This document shows positions 35,060 through 48,090 of a DNA stretch of 64,000 bases, piece by piece; positions within the stretch are counted from its first letter, which is position 1, and each line of letters opens with the position of its first letter. The DNA lies in the NCBI RefSeq assembly GCF_023159225.1, contig NC_063161.1:125650958-125714957 (forward strand), in the 5' to 3' direction. The notes below the pieces were generated by a model that was not told the DNA's origin, did not search any database, and saw nothing but the letters and a program-made list of their open reading frames with translations. Source of the stretch: Perognathus longimembris pacificus (lineage: Eukaryota; Chordata; Mammalia; Rodentia; Heteromyidae). Both the position numbers and the translations under genes were made by a program.

Positions 35060-36120
35060 TTTTTTTTTACTCCACTTTACTTTCCATGATAATTATATAA
35101 CGCATGCAAGGGAGCAGATTTACCCTGAAGCTAATGATACTCCAGCTGCAGGGTTTCTCATATAGGTTCCTACCAAGGCCCCAGGAAGGCTCCTAGCAAT
35201 GAGTTCCCATGGTCATTTGCTTTTGTAAAGGTTGTAAAGGTAAGCTTATTTTTAACACAGTTAAGAAAGGAAATCTTTTTCCTTTATGATTTCCTCATCC
35301 CTCTGAAACACATCATATGTCTGTTGAAGAAGAATATTAGTGGAAATTTGGTGGAGCTGGCTCAAGAGTTGATTTGGGGATTCATTTAGTGAGGATTTGG
35401 TGAGATCGATCTGTGTGGTTCATAAGTGAGAAGATTTTGCTGGCCATCCAAGTGTGAAATGGGTTCCACTGAGGTTCCTATCACTCACTGTGATGGGAAA
35501 GTGCAGGGGCAGAGGCTTTATTGACATGAAATGCCCAAATGGCATCTGGCCTCAGAAGTAGGTAGGTAATGGTGAAGAAACTTGATTGAAAACACATGAG
35601 AATCTTGGAAAAACTCATCCACATATCACAGATCAGATATGAAAGTAACCGTACAGTTTCCCCAATTGGACAAATAATTCTAAAAATTTACATGTCATTG
35701 CCAAAATAAGACCTGAAACAGAAACTTCCTATACCTTCAATCAATCAATCAATACAATCAATTTAATCGTGCCTAAGGGAAGACTAGATGATCTTTCAAT
35801 TTCTCAACTGTCATTATCAAATGAGCAGATATATAAAATATGTGACCTAATTTTTTAGGAAAAAATCTTTCACAGAGGTATGTCAGACAGTTAATAAAAC
35901 TATGACATGATTTTCTAGATTTTTGTTGCTTGTGACAGTTGTTAGTCTTTAAAAATTGCAACTTATTCCTATTTTTGTGTGATATGAAACTATCACAAAA
36001 TTCTAGGTATAGAAAAAGAAGGCCTCCCAAGTCACTTTGTTCTTATAATTCAACATTTCTCCCAAGGTATAGCCCACTGACTATCTTCCAGCCCAGTCTA
36101 CAGCCCAGAATCTTAATATA
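35060..36120. other. Unique AT-rich DNA
   Basis: No gene or recognised repeat. Confidence 0.45.
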
Positions 36121-36124
36121 AATA

Positions 36125-36400
36125 TGAAAGCTTATACCCCCATCCTCTCAGATGATAGGCCTCTGAGAGTAGGGCAGGAGACCAAAGGTTATTGGATTAA
36201 AAAGGGTTTTATTCAGTGGCCAATGAAGGGTAGAACCCAGAAGACAAGCTCTGTGATCAGAGTTTTCATACCCCTAATAGGTGAAAGAAATGAGGTATGT
36301 TCTGTCTTAGGATATAGAAGATACGGTGGACTAGTAAGTAGGTAGAATATTTATGACTTTTTAGCAATGCAGCATTATGTCTTTGAGAATTCCATTTCCT
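36125..36400 (-). repeat. Possible antisense LTR fragment
   Basis: Plus-strand GGGTTTTATTCAGTGG gives AATAAA on the minus strand (36208-36213), in a GC-richer block abutting another LTR-like segment. Ends unknown. Confidence 0.35.
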
Positions 36401-36409
36401 CCTTCCTGC

Positions 36410-36960
36410 TGTAAGAGTTGCCCAAAAGAGACCACCATGCAGTTCAGGCACAAGGGAGTTTGTTAGGAGAACCAAACCACCGGTCTGCACCAGATGTAGC
36501 TGTGCAGAGAGAGAACTAAAAGCAGAGAGATTATATAGGGAAAGACAGGAGGTACGGCCTCAGCAAATGTGGAAGTGACCTCAGAGGAGGAGGAAGTGAC
36601 TTCAGAGCCTAGGATCCTATTGTTGACTTACAGTGAGGTGATTGACAGTTACAGGTGATTTCTGGTTTGAGGCAGGTGATTTCTGGTAAGGCTACATGTC
36701 TTACTTCACAAAGTGGGGAGGTAGGGGGAAGGGGCAGTTTTCCTGGGCAGAACTAACACTGCTTAACTACATTCCATGTTGACATGTTCCATGTTTGGCT
36801 AGTTCTGCTTGTTAGCATAGAAACTACAAGTTGTCATAGAGCTGGTGGAAGGGAAATTTATAATAGATGTATATTACCATGAAGTGATCAGGAAACTGGA
36901 GGGCAACTTCCACTCAAGATGGCTTGGATCTGTTGGGCTTAACATCTTGTGTTCACAGAT
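36410..36960 (-). mobile_element. LTR-like segment, antisense
   Basis: It starts TGTAAGAGTTGCCC at 36410. A minus-strand TATATAA box lies at plus 36531-36537, with a U3-like region to its right containing the repeats GTGATTTCTGGT and GGAAGTGACYTCAGAG. The right end is undefined. Confidence 0.5.
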
Positions 36961-37930
36961 GCTCACAACTGTGAGGTAAAGCAGGCATTCCTTGTACATG
37001 TGCTGACTATGTAAAGATGTATGGATTAGAACTCAGGAAACAAAAACAACAGCAGAGAACAGTGGAAAAATGGGGTAGGGAAGAGAACAAATTGCATGGC
37101 ATGGCAGTGCAGGTGTGTCAATTATTCCTCTTCAGTGACATATACTTGAGTGTGCAAATGAAACAGAGCCCCTCTCTGGATTCAAATTGTCCTAAATACT
37201 GAGAACTGTTTGTTAGAGAATGGGGTCAGTGCTTATTTATTTAAGGTGCAAATTTGGGCATAGCGACTTATATCCATATATGTAGTCTTCCCTTGACTTG
37301 GCAATTTTAACCAGCAGTCAGGCCATCTATCAAATAAAAGAAAGAAATTTTAGGCAAACAAATTGACTCCTACAAAGCATTAGGGGTAGAGAAAAAGTTG
37401 GACAGCTCTAGGAACAACAGGAAGTTAAGGTCAGTTGGAGCAATGGTATATGAGTGAAATATAAAGGTGTAACAATAGAAAGGGGCTGTTTTAGGCCTTT
37501 GCATGACATTCATTGGTTCTCCAAAATGCCAGTGATTAAGTCTCTTTAGTCATTTTCAGCATCCATCTTTCTTACATAATTCCTTTAAGGTCTTTTGTTT
37601 TTCCCCTTAGGTCCTAATGTCAATTTTTACAACTTCACAAAAATTCCAAGAATCTCTTTGTGTACCTTATAGACAGAACATATTTCTTTGCCCTCCAAAT
37701 CACTTCCTCTTCCATTTGTTTGATTCTTCATTGAACAATTCATTGGCAGAAGGATTATAGGCTTTTCCCAGGATCTTTGGGGAATACTAAGCCTAGAATG
37801 AGGACGTTGGAGTTTCATGGGATGCTTAAAAAAAATGTTTTCTTTATTGTTAGGAATGACACTGTGCTGCTATTTTTGGTTAAAGTTGAGAGCAATGATT
37901 GCTAATAAAGGTGTTTTATCATTGAAAGAT
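36961..37930. other. Unique DNA
   Basis: No feature recognised. Confidence 0.45.
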
Positions 37931-37934
37931 ATGA

Positions 37935-38580
37935 GAGAAGCCTGGCTGTGGTGACTCATGCCTGTAAGCCTAGCTACTCAGGAGGCTGAGCTCTGAGGAT
38001 CATTGTCCTTGTGAATCTCAAAGCAAAAAGTTGTTTTTGCTTTTCTCTTAAATTCTAGTTTAAAAAATTCCTGTAAATGAAGACCAACTTTCTGCTTGCT
38101 TATAGTATAATTTCAATAACACTTGTCAGGAATGATGCTTAAATAGTCTTCGTTCTCCTATGATGTGTTATGAAATACTTTGAGGTCTATCTATGCTTTG
38201 AGAATCATGAGAAGCCAAATTTTTTCTCAGGTGGGAAAATATTTGAATTTTTGCTTTATTTAACTTTTTCTCCTTAGGAAATTATTCTGGTAATAGTAAG
38301 AAGTAATACTGTGCTAGGAATTTACTTATGATTAATCATAAATCAACATTCAAGTGCATATATATATATCTATTTAAGATTCTACATGCATTGGTAATCT
38401 TTTCCATGACTAAGTAGGGTAACTTAAAAAGTATGCATGGATGTGTGTGGTGGTACAAGCCTGTGATCCCTGTGTTTGGGTGGTTGAGGCAAGAGGACTG
38501 TGTATGTTCAAGGCTAGCCTGGGCTATAGAGTAAGACACTATTTCAACAAAACAAACAAAAACCAAGCAACAAAAAATAA
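37935..38580 (+). repeat. 7SL-type SINE fragments
   Basis: 37935-38020 is a left part only (GCCTAGCTACTCAGGAGGCTG). 38430-38580 is a B1-like unit (TGTGTGTGGTGGTACAAGCC, GGCTAGCCTGGGCTATAGAG) with a CAAA-rich tail. Confidence 0.75.
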
Positions 38581-38889
38581 AACAAATCTGTCTATTTTAA
38601 AGGACAATTTATATATGTTTACGTGAACAAGGTACAATCTAATCTCAAGGACTGTTACCAATTTTTTTTAACAGCTGGTAGGAGAGATAAATGTTGAAAT
38701 ACTAAAGAGATGAGATAAATTTGTATCATGTTTATCTTTGGTAATATATTGAGTCTGCTGATTAATTTTTTACCTTTACAGTTGTTAGATAAATTTTTGG
38801 TACAGCTAAAAATGAAAGTTTTTGTTGTTGATTTGTTTTGTGTTTTCACCAGGAGGATTAGATGTTCTTGAAGGATTTAAATTCTGGAT

Positions 38890-39010
38890 CTGTCCTGAGC
38901 CAATCCCATTTGACCTTGGGCAAATCATTGCACTCTTCTGACTTCACTCAGTTTCCTCAACTGTAAAATGAAGGCCTGACTAGATTATCTCTAAGGGCCC
39001 TTCCAGTTCT
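38890..39010 (+). repeat. MIR-family SINE
   Basis: TTTGACCTTGGGCAAATCA, then CAGTTTCCTCAACTGTAAAATG, GACTAGATTATCTCTAAGG and CCCTTCCAGTTCTG. This is the MIR core and tail pattern. Confidence 0.85.
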
Positions 39011-39469
39011 GTTTTTTTTTTTTTTTTTTTCTAGCTATAAGAGATGAAGGGTTGAAAGCCCATCTTAGCACCAAACAAAAGAACACATGATTTTATGCAT
39101 GCCTGTCTCTTTGAAAGAATTCACAGTATGAGATTCAGGCCCTGTCACCTTGACACATTTGCGTTTGAGCCGACTCCCTGGTGTTTTTGTCTGCCCTGGG
39201 CTTTTCTTCACAGGAAGTGCCTACAGGCTGAGTACTCTCATCTCTCAGTAGTTTCAACACTCTCCTGCATTTGTAATCAGTTTTTTGTTTTTTTTAAATT
39301 TTAAACTCTGAGCTCTCATTAAATGAATTAAGTTACCTTAAGTGGCTTGAATGCTAGGTTTTTCTATGTTTCCAGTGATGCCTCCCTCCATTCTGATTAT
39401 TTCAATGTACAGAGAGCTGTAAATTGTTCTACTCTGTTAGTTCTTTACTGTTCTTTCCTGTGCCCAAAG

Positions 39470-39985
39470 AATATTGATATCAGAGTTTTGTAATTGTCAC
39501 GGTTTTCCAGATAATTAGATCCAATATGATCTGGAGAGCTATGTGGAAAAGTTATTATGGGAATTAGCTCACACAACTAGTAGAGATGGAGAACCCTGTG
39601 ATATATATCTGAAAGCTAGAGCCCATGGAATGCTGGTGAAATAATTCACTTCAAGTCTGGAAGCCTAAGTTAGTAAGCTCTAAAGCCTGGAGGCCAAAGA
39701 AGTAGGACTCTGATGCCAGCAGGGAGGGGAGAAAATAGATTTCCTAATTTAGAGAAAGAGAATTCGTCCATCTTCATTTTTGTGTTCTGTTGGGGCCATC
39801 ACTTCTGCTCAGGATGGTGAGAGTGAAGTCTTTACCCAGTCTTTGGTTCAAATGCTCATCTCCTCTAAAAGCTCTTGTAGGCAAATTCAGAAACAGTACC
39901 TTATTAAATATCTGGGTAGTCTTTAACCTAGTCAAGCTGATGACTGAAATAAACAATCATAAAGCTATTATTAGTTTATATACAA
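39470..39985 (+). repeat. Old L1M-type 3' end
   Basis: GTAATTGTCACGGTTTTCC, GGGAATTAGCTCACACAAC, CTGATGCCAGCAGG, AGAGAATTCGTCC, TCTTTGGTTCAAATGCTC and CTAGTCAAGCTGATGACTG follow an ancient mammalian L1M 3' consensus that I recognise by pattern. Confidence 0.55.
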
Positions 39986-39989
39986 TAGT

Positions 39990-41560
39990 GTCTTGTTCCC
40001 AGTTCCCAATCCCTTTCTAGCCCTCAGCCCTTCAGCCTGTAACATTTTCATGGGACTAAAAGCTTATCTCCTTCTAGGTACAAATGGATTCCTTTCCTCC
40101 TGTAGCTGGATGTGTCTACACATTGTACTAGTTTTGTTTCTCTAGAAAGCCCTGACTACTATTGTATTTTTACTATTATCTGCCAGTTCTTCTTTAAGCT
40201 CACAGCCTAGCCTTAAGGTAAGAGAGCTAGATGAGTAGGCAGAGAAATATTATTTTTAATAAATATAAAAAGGCCCTGGGCATGCTTCTGTGAGTTGTTT
40301 GGAGGCAGGGGGCTGGAGCCTGGAAATTTGCTGGCAGAGTGGTCATGTCACATAAACAAATTTACTATTCATGTCATTTTACCCAAGGACATAGCCAAAC
40401 TTGTCTCTAAAACCCATTTGATTTCTGAATCTGAATGGAGGGATCTTGGAATTCAACAGGGTCAAGGATGGGTTCATTAGATGATCCATGAACCAGAACG
40501 TCACATCTTTCCCTTCTGGAGGCCTCTACCCACCAAGCCAAAGAAATGAAGCTGGAGAACCATTTTCAACCTCAATCTTTACACAGATGTCCTTCCTAAC
40601 ATCTTTCTCATAGCATAATGATGTTGCTTTCTTATTTCTCACTTTGATATTTAAAGGATGTTTGGTACACTGTTTGAATGTGCTGAAAACTGCTTTGCTT
40701 TTTGAGTAGAGCCACCACCGAAGCCCTGCAGAAGTGCTTTGTAGGCTACAAGATTAGCTGAGTGGGGGCTCAGAAGGAGTGGTGTGCTCTGTATCCTCAG
40801 AGCACTTGGCAGAGGGAGGACGTGTCTTAAGAACCAGACCATGGCTGTACCAGGGATTGTGTAAACCCACTATTTTTTTTCCCTACTGGGTGCTGTATGT
40901 AATGTGGCTCATGGATTTATCTGTCAATGTATTGGAAACTTTCCATTTTATTCAAGAAATCTGTTCTGTTTCAAGACTTGATTAAAAAGCAAGTTTTTAT
41001 AATAATAATAATAAAAAAAGGGCCCTGAACAGAATGTTGAAACCCAGAAGCAAGTGGAAAAGCAGTTAAGCTTCCCTCCAACCTTCAATGCCAAGGACCA
41101 GGACTGGGAGAATCTAAGAGATGCCAGCAATCTAAAACTGCCCTCTCCTTTGAAATGGTAAAAATCTGAAAATTTCTGTAGTTGGGTAAAAACCCTAATC
41201 TGAGGAAAGGAAGCTCTGAAGCTTACTCATTGCCAGGCAGGCTCAGGACATCTCCATACTTTACAGGAATAAGCAGCCTCATGGTTCCAGTATGCCAGAC
41301 AGCTTGACCGTGGGTAACACCTGAGTAGATGAGCAGATAACAGCTGCCATTTCAGTCTTTAACTTACACTCCTGCATAGAGAATAGGAAATAATCTCTCT
41401 CTCTCTCTCTCTCTCTCCTTACTCTAATCTAAAATGAATAAATACCCTATGAGAATCTCCTTTTTGTGAAACATACTGAAATGCTTTTTATGTGTGGATC
41501 TTAAGGGTTTGTAATTTTAAGTGAACGCAGGAAAGCTAAGAGAACCCCTTGTCCCTTCTC
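39990..41560. other. Unique DNA with short simple repeats
   Basis: (AAT)n lies near 41001-41015 and (CT)n at 41394-41417. No gene seen. Confidence 0.45.
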
Positions 41561-41830
41561 AGACGTGAGACTTTGAACTATTACACATACAGAAAAAAGA
41601 AGAAAATGTTGCATAGACTTTAGAACTTAGAGTCAGAGTCTGAGGGCATAAGAAATAGAACTCTATTGCCAGAGAACAAGAGAAAATAATGCCCCAGCTT
41701 AGAGAAAGGAACTTCACCCTCACCTTTATGTTCTATTTTGCTAGTCAGCTTTCTCCCAAGAAATAGAGCTATTAGGATATGTAGATACACCTAGCTATAG
41801 GAAAATAATCCAATTGTACCTCGAAAAAGG
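41561..41830 (+). repeat. Old L1M-type 3' end, partial
   Basis: Related in order to 39650-39790 (GTCTGAGGGCATAAGAAATAG, CCCCAGCTTAGAGAAAGGAAC, CCTTTATGTTCTATTTTGC). Its apparent GTAAGT donor at 41830 is therefore probably fortuitous. Confidence 0.45.
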
Positions 41831-42396
41831 TAAGTTCATAGTCTCCTGAGGATGCTGGAGTCTGGGAGGTTGGTGGTAGAAAGGGCCTAGGGGCCTGTAA
41901 AATACACGCAGATGCTCAGATTCTAGGTCCTGTTATGTGAAAGCCTATCATGAGCCATCATTATAGGGCCCCAGGGGGTAACAAAAGGCAGAGAGACCCT
42001 TTCATTCCTGTCCCTCAAAACTGCTTATATTTCTAAATATGGTTTTACTTTGGGCCTTTTTTGTTTTGTTTTAGCTTTGTAGATGTGTGGTGGTAGAATC
42101 AGGGTCCCTGGAGGGCTGGCATGCTTGGCAAAGCAGTGTCTGTGGTTATAACTTACTGTGTCTATTTTTGTTTCTCTATCCTCTAGTTTTCTTAAATCTT
42201 AGTCCCTTTTAGCTATAACTCAGTTTTTAAAAGAGTCATTTTCCCCCTGTTTTGAGCCAGTATTTTGATGGAGAACCAGCGTCATATTCTACTTTCCCAT
42301 CTTCCTGGTAGTGATGATCATTAATTGGCAAGATTTTAGGGCCATTTATTACCTAGAACTCATGGTTCCTGCATGGCAGGTGTGTTTGTACGTGTC

Positions 42397-42436
<40 letters not shown>

Positions 42437-43375
42437 TAAGAGTGATTCAAGGGTATCTATATTCTATGCTTGTGAAGGGGTATTTTTTTATGATGGGGTA
42501 CATTTTTATGATTTTCATGAGATTCTCATAGATTTCCGTGCCTCAAATAATAAGGTCTGTTGTTATACATGAATGGAAATCTGAAAGTGTTGTTCTGGGC
42601 TATGGGATTCACACTGTTATTTTCTCCAAGGAGAACTTCTATGACAATTATAAAGCATAGAACAGCTGTTTGCAGTTTTACCAAAAGGGATGACTTATAG
42701 CTATCATCCCTTGGCACCTTGATATCTATATTCATCAATTCGAAGCAATAGCAAGGGCCATTACTATGTCCAAGGGCTCATATTCTTATCTCTGGCTTCT
42801 TTGGATCCCTGCTGGCTAGATCTGTTCAGTGGCAATGACTAAATCTAAGAGAGGATTCTTATGGGTTGTTGAATGATCCCTTAGGATGCCCAATATGGTG
42901 CACAAGGGAGTTAAATTGTTCAGTGAAGGTTTCACCTTCAGGGGCAGCTTGTAGTCAGGTGAAATTAGATTCACATAGAGGAGAGTTGGTTCTTTTCCTA
43001 GCCTATATCATACAACTTTGTGAAAAAAAGACCAACTTTTTTTTGTCTCTGTCTTTCTTGGCTTTCTTTGTGTTTCAGGCTATGCCTATCTGCAGGCCCA
43101 GAGAAATAAAATTGCTAGTATTCAAATACTAGTGCAGAATGAAGCACAAACATTTCTGTTTGGGTGGTGGGCATTAAAGTCTCTAATATCAATGAAAAAT
43201 TTTTCAAGGTATTTTAAGCTTCAGGGAGTGGGAAGGACCATGTACAGGTTGCAGAGGTGACCCTGGGGTGCTCTCACCACATTCATCTTCTTCAAATAGA
43301 AGAGATGAATCTTGGCATGTGTGTAGCTTCCTAGCCAATTCTCTAGAAACAACGGGAATAGCAATGGAGAAACCA
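41831..43375. other. Unrecognised DNA
   Basis: It has a (TG)n at 42401-42433. A segment at about 42526-42990 has mixed open frames on both strands and could be an old ERV internal relic, but I recognise no retroviral motif. Confidence 0.35.
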
Positions 43376-43384
43376 TACTCGGTT

Positions 43385-43840
43385 GGGTGCTAGTGTTTCA
43401 CAGCTCCATTCTTAACTACTTGGAAGGCTGAGAATGGGAAATTGTAAATCAATGTCAGACTGGGTAAAAATATTCATGAAATGTTCCCCCTTTTCTAACC
43501 TGTAGCTGAGTATGGTGCTACACACCTATTATTCCAACTAATGGGAGGTTGAGGTTGGGAAAGTCACAGCTCCTGTTCTAGCCAGGGAAAAAGTTGACAA
43601 GACTACATTTCAACAGAAGAAGCTTAGTGTGATGGTGGGTGTGTACCTGTAATCCCAGCTACAGTGGCAAGCTAAAAGTAGGAGGATTGTGGTCCAGGCA
43701 CAGGCCTAGAAAGGAAGTAAAACATTATCTCAAAAATAACCAGTATGAAAAGGGTTGGAGATATGATTGAGTGGTAGAGTGCCTGCCTAGCAAGTATAAG
43801 GTCCTGAGTTCAAACATTAGTACTGGAAAAATAAATTAAA
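43385..43840 (+). repeat. Cluster of 7SL-like and ID-like SINE fragments
   Basis: Three successive 7SL-like units (about 43385-43470, 43500-43620 and 43622-43740) are followed by an ID-like unit (GGGTTGGAGATATGATTGAG, GAGTTCAAACATTAG). All are decayed and in the same orientation. Confidence 0.6.
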
Positions 43841-44379
43841 AGCCAGTATTATAACAACAATAATAACAAAAAATCCCCAGTGTGTTTCTTTTCTAGGCTC
43901 CACAAACTTTTCTCTTGAAGGCCACAGAATGTTAAACTATATATGTCTGATAAGTAAGGTTGCCCAAATGGGAAATTGTAACTGGCCAGACCCAATGTGG
44001 AGGCATTCTAAGTCTTGTTATAAGTAGCCTATAATTACTATGCTGCCATATCAGCTTAATTGGAAAGATAATTCAATCCTTTCCTCTTTTGATCACCTCT
44101 AAATGTAAGCTAGATTGGGCAAGTTTAGAGCTATTAGAAAGCACACTTGTTCAGAGACGCACACCAGAGAAGGAAGTGCTGCAAGGGAGATGCATATGGA
44201 ACAATCTCCAACCCTTATGCAGATGTTTCTATCTGATCAACCTGATCAGTAAACTGTTGAACCTGGTACTTTCAGTAAAAACACAGACAGGATCACCAAA
44301 GCAGGGCTAGACTCTTCCTGTAGTACCCTGTAGAGCCACTTGAAAGTCTAAAATAAGTCTAGGAAATATTAAACTGAGA

Positions 44380-44670
44380 GCTAGGTGCTAGTGACATATG
44401 CTTATAATCCTAGGTACTCAGGAGGCTGGGTTCTAAGGATCCTAATTCAATGCCAGCTTGAATAGACAAATCCAAGAGATTCTTATCTCTAATTAATCAC
44501 CACCCCCCCCCCAAAAAAAAAACCCAAAACAAAACCTGGAAGTGGTGCTGTGGCTCAAGTGGTAAAACACTTAACTTTAGGCAAAGAATCAGAGAGTATG
44601 AAGTCCTGAGTTCAAGTCCCAACATGAGCACAACATCAACAAGAATAACAAAAATAAATTAAAAAAAAAC
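44380..44670 (+). repeat. 7SL-Geo composite SINE
   Basis: GGTACTCAGGAGGCTGG, then a C-run, then GGAAGTGGTGCTGTGGCTC and GAGTTCAAGTCCC. Confidence 0.88.
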
Positions 44671-45101
44671 TGCTAAGCTGAACTCTGTGACAAATAAAAA
44701 TTTTGTCTTTTCCAAGAAGACAAGGTCCTTGTAGTCTCTAGAGTTAAAATAATCAATTTCCAGTAAAAGACTCAAAGCTACCAGCTGTACAGTGAAGGAG
44801 GAATTGCAATCTACAGCCAGAAGGAAAGCACATAAATAAGAATAGGCTCAAAAACTGTAGGATGAAGGAATTAGCAGTTAAGGATTTTAAGATAGGAATG
44901 AAAAGTCCAAAGAATAAAAGATAGACATTAGTATTCTGACAGGAGAAATGGATTATGTTAAAAAATTATAAGCTGGAAGTTCTGAAGGAGAAAACAATGT
45001 TGAAATGAAAACTCATTGATTGTATTGATTGATATGATTGTAGAGGACACTAGCAAAGATGAGATCAAGGACAATGAAATGCAGTAGACATTGTTCACAT
45101 C

Positions 45102-45146
<45 letters not shown>

Positions 45147-45339
45147 TTGCTGGCTTCTAAACAAATACTGATGGTTTTCCAGTTATTTTAATAACCAATA
45201 ACTGACATCTTGATTCTTTCATTATCTTTCAAACTTTTTTTAGTACATTATGCTTTGATTAAAAGTAGTTATTGAGAGTCATTGTTGATCCATAATGACT
45301 TTTAGATTTAGTGCCTGTTTTTATTGAACAAAATTTTTT

Positions 45340-45575
45340 TTTGTCTGTCATAAGGTTTGAACTCAGGTCCTGGGTGCTGTCTCTAAGTTTTTCTGCTCAA
45401 GGTTAGCAGTCTACCATTTTGAGCCACAGCTCCACTTCTGGTTTTCTGGTAGTTTATTGGAGGTAAGAGTCTCACAGACCTTCCTGCCATGGCTGGCTAT
45501 GAACCGCGATCCTCAGATCTCAGACTTCTGAGTAGCTAGGATTACAGGCATAAGCCACCAGTTTCTGGCTTGAAT
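45340..45575 (-). repeat. Antisense 7SL-Geo composite SINE
   Basis: GGTTTGAACTCAGGTCCTG, GCCACAGCTCCACTTCTGG, TTTATTGGAGGTAAGAGTC and TCTGAGTAGCTAGGATTACAGG in antisense order. Confidence 0.9.
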
Positions 45576-46030
45576 TTATTAGGAAAGAGGTTTCACTTTG
45601 ACATGTATAATAATGCTCATAATCTACACTGATCAAATTCAACTCTCTTTATTACTCCTTCTTCCTTCTCTTTCTTTTAAAATTTTTAGTGGGTTAGTAT
45701 GCTTTTTTTTTTTTTTTGAGGGGTACTGGGAATTGGACATCAGGGCCTCATATTTGTAAGTTAGCACTACTACTTGAGACACACTTCCAGCCCTTCTTTT
45801 AGTTTTCATTATTTTCAAATAGAATCTCACATTTTGTTCTAGTCAGCCTGTACTATATACTGTGATCCTCCTATTTGTGTATTTGTATTTCCTCTGCAGC
45901 TGGGATGACAAGTGCGCACCACTGCACTCAGCTTTTGGGTTGCTTCAGGCTGGCTTTGAAGTTTAATCCTTCTCATGTTAGCCTCCTGAGCAGCTAGTAT
46001 TACAGGAATGAAACACTGTTCCTGACTCTA
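45576..46030 (-). repeat. Old antisense L1 end, ID-like and B1-like fragments
   Basis: 45576-45690 is L1 3'-like. 45700-45800 is antisense ID-like (GGGTACTGGGAATTGGAC). 45830-46030 is antisense 7SL-like (GCCTCCTGAGCAGCTAGTATTACAGG). Confidence 0.55.
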
Positions 46031-46031
46031 T

Positions 46032-46067
<36 letters not shown>

Positions 46068-46174
46068 TATATAATGTGGTACTGAGCAAGGCCTGTGTCC
46101 TAGCTGAGCATGAGGGAGGGATATGAGTTACATACCTCTGGTTACTGAGGAGTAAGAGAATGAATAAATTAATA

Positions 46175-46335
46175 TTCACTGAGCATACATTTATCCCATC
46201 ACTCTGTCACACATATCATCTCATTAATCCTCCTTCCTACAGTATTGTACATTATCTTTAAGTTATAATGAGAAAACGGAGACCTGGGGAGATCTGATTG
46301 AAAAACCCATTGTATTTCCTCTGTTACACTCTGTT
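46175..46335 (-). repeat. Antisense MIR relic
   Basis: CATATCATCTCATTAATCC, then ATGAGAAAACGGAGACCTGG, follows the antisense MIR pattern. Confidence 0.45.
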
Positions 46336-46984
46336 GCCTCTAAAATAGTTTATAGCTGAGTAAGGAGGTTTGGGAATGAGAGAGAATAAGACTGTGAGAC
46401 CTAGGAAGAAGAATATTTTACTGGCAGATAAAAGTTAATGATGTTCGCAATTATGAGGAATAATAATAATACACCATAAAAGATAAAAATAAGATGAAAA
46501 TAACTAAGCTATCTGGAATTCACTAAGGACTGGCCATTGTTCTCAAACTTTAATGTAAATGAGGGTCCACTGTGGTACTTGATCAAAAGCCAGGGCTTGG
46601 GCCCAACTCCAAACTTCCCTTAATCTGATTGCATAAGGGATGGGTCATCGACAGTGATGGTAGCAATTTGGCTCCAAGCCTCTACTGCCTTCTTGAGGCC
46701 AGGGCCAGGATTATTTATATTTAAATCTTTGGATGAGGCTGAACAGTGGTGGTATCATATCAATGTAGGATAAAATGGGGGCCTGGTTGCTTAAATCCTA
46801 TATCAGTTTCTTTTTATCCAGTGAAAAATGCTCACTGCACATTAGAGACAGCAGCACTAACCTTGTTAGAGAAATGAGCAGAATACAACTACAACTTCAA
46901 AAGAGTTTGGTTTTTTTCACCAGTTTAAATAAAGACACATAGAGTGATTCTCAAACAATGTTCTTGATTTTGGAAAATAGGAGA

Positions 46985-47080
46985 GGAGTCAGAAGATAAG
47001 ATGGGATCACATATATACATGTACGTATATATACATATATATATACATTGTATACCTATATAACATGTATATATATATAA
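46985..47080. repeat. AT-rich palindromic tract
   Basis: ATATA/TATAC units (ATATACATGTACGTATATAT) form several short inverted repeats. Confidence 0.7.
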
Positions 47081-47189
47081 TTTTAATATCAAAATTTCTG
47101 ATGTTTTGGTGAGATGTCAATGTGGTTCTCTTTAGATTAGATTAACACGAGTGAATTATTTTTCCCCCCATTAATATGTATCATTGGTT

Positions 47190-47395
47190 ATTCATCCTCC
47201 CTCCCTCCCTCCCTTCCTCTCTCTCTTCATTCCTTCCCTCCCTCTCTTTCTCCCTTTCTTCTTCCTTCCTGCTTTCTTTTCTTGAGACAGTATCTCACAA
47301 TGAAGTCAAGCCTGGTCTAGAACCATTGCTCCTTCTGTTTCAGTTTCTGAAGTGCTGAGATTACTGACCTTATGGTTATTGTCAGATATTTTTTA
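47190..47395 (-). repeat. Pyrimidine tract and antisense 7SL-like SINE
   Basis: CCTCCCTCCCTCCCTTCC-type sequence (47190-47280) is the tail of an antisense B1-like element (GAGACAGTATCTCACAATG, GAAGTGCTGAGATTACTG). Confidence 0.65.
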
Positions 47396-47419
47396 AGATG
47401 TGTTTCCTGGGGTGACCAT

Positions 47420-47512
47420 GTCCAAACAGAAATGTACTCATTACCTGACTTATATAACTGTAACCCTCTCTGAACTTCACCTTTACAATAACACTAAAAA
47501 ATAAAAAGATTA
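47420..47512 (+). repeat. Short L1 3' end
   Basis: CAGAAATGTACTCATTACCTG, ACTGTAACCCTCTCTGAAC, CACCTTTACAATAAC and an A-rich tail. Confidence 0.65.
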
Positions 47513-47839
47513 TGTCTCATGTGTATTGTGTTTTCTATATGTTTATAGAGATTCACTGATGTTTATATCTGTCCTGTATACAAGAACCACAATGAAACTG
47601 TAATCTTTTCCTTTAAAATGTCAAATCCTGGATACACTCTGATGCTTTCAAACTTAATCCAGTATTTCATGCTAAAGGAGTTTGCTGTTACAGAATAAAA
47701 TGATTTAGTCAAAGTAGAAATAAATATATTTCTACACATATGTCCGTATTATTTATATCTAGCAATGTTACAAAGGTTGCAATAGGCTCATAAAACGGTT
47801 TGGGGATTGCTCCTCCTTTTCCTTCTTTTAAAAACTGCC

Positions 47840-48090
47840 TGAAACTGGGTGTTGGTAGTTTGTGCCTGCACTCCTAGCCACTCAGGAGGCTGAGAGTTGA
47901 GGAGTGAGATTCCAAGTCAGCCAGAGCAGCAAAGTCTATGAGAAACTTATCTCCAATTAACTAGCCAAATGCTTCACTAAAGGTGTGGCTCAAGTGGCAG
48001 AGTACCAGCTTTGAGCAAAAAAGACAAGTGAGAGCATGAATCCCTGAGTTCAAGCCCTGGTACCCCCCCTTGCCCCCCACCCCCCACAAA
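47840..48090 (+). repeat. 7SL-Geo composite SINE
   Basis: CCACTCAGGAGGCTGAGAG, then GTGTGGCTCAAGTGGCAGAG and GAGTTCAAGCCCTGGTACC, followed by C-runs. Confidence 0.88.

Noticed and set aside
41761..41829. 22-codon open block with an AG before it and AAG|GTAAGT after it
   Set aside because: It lies in or beside an old L1M-type 3' end related to 39650-39790, and a frame this short is expected by chance.
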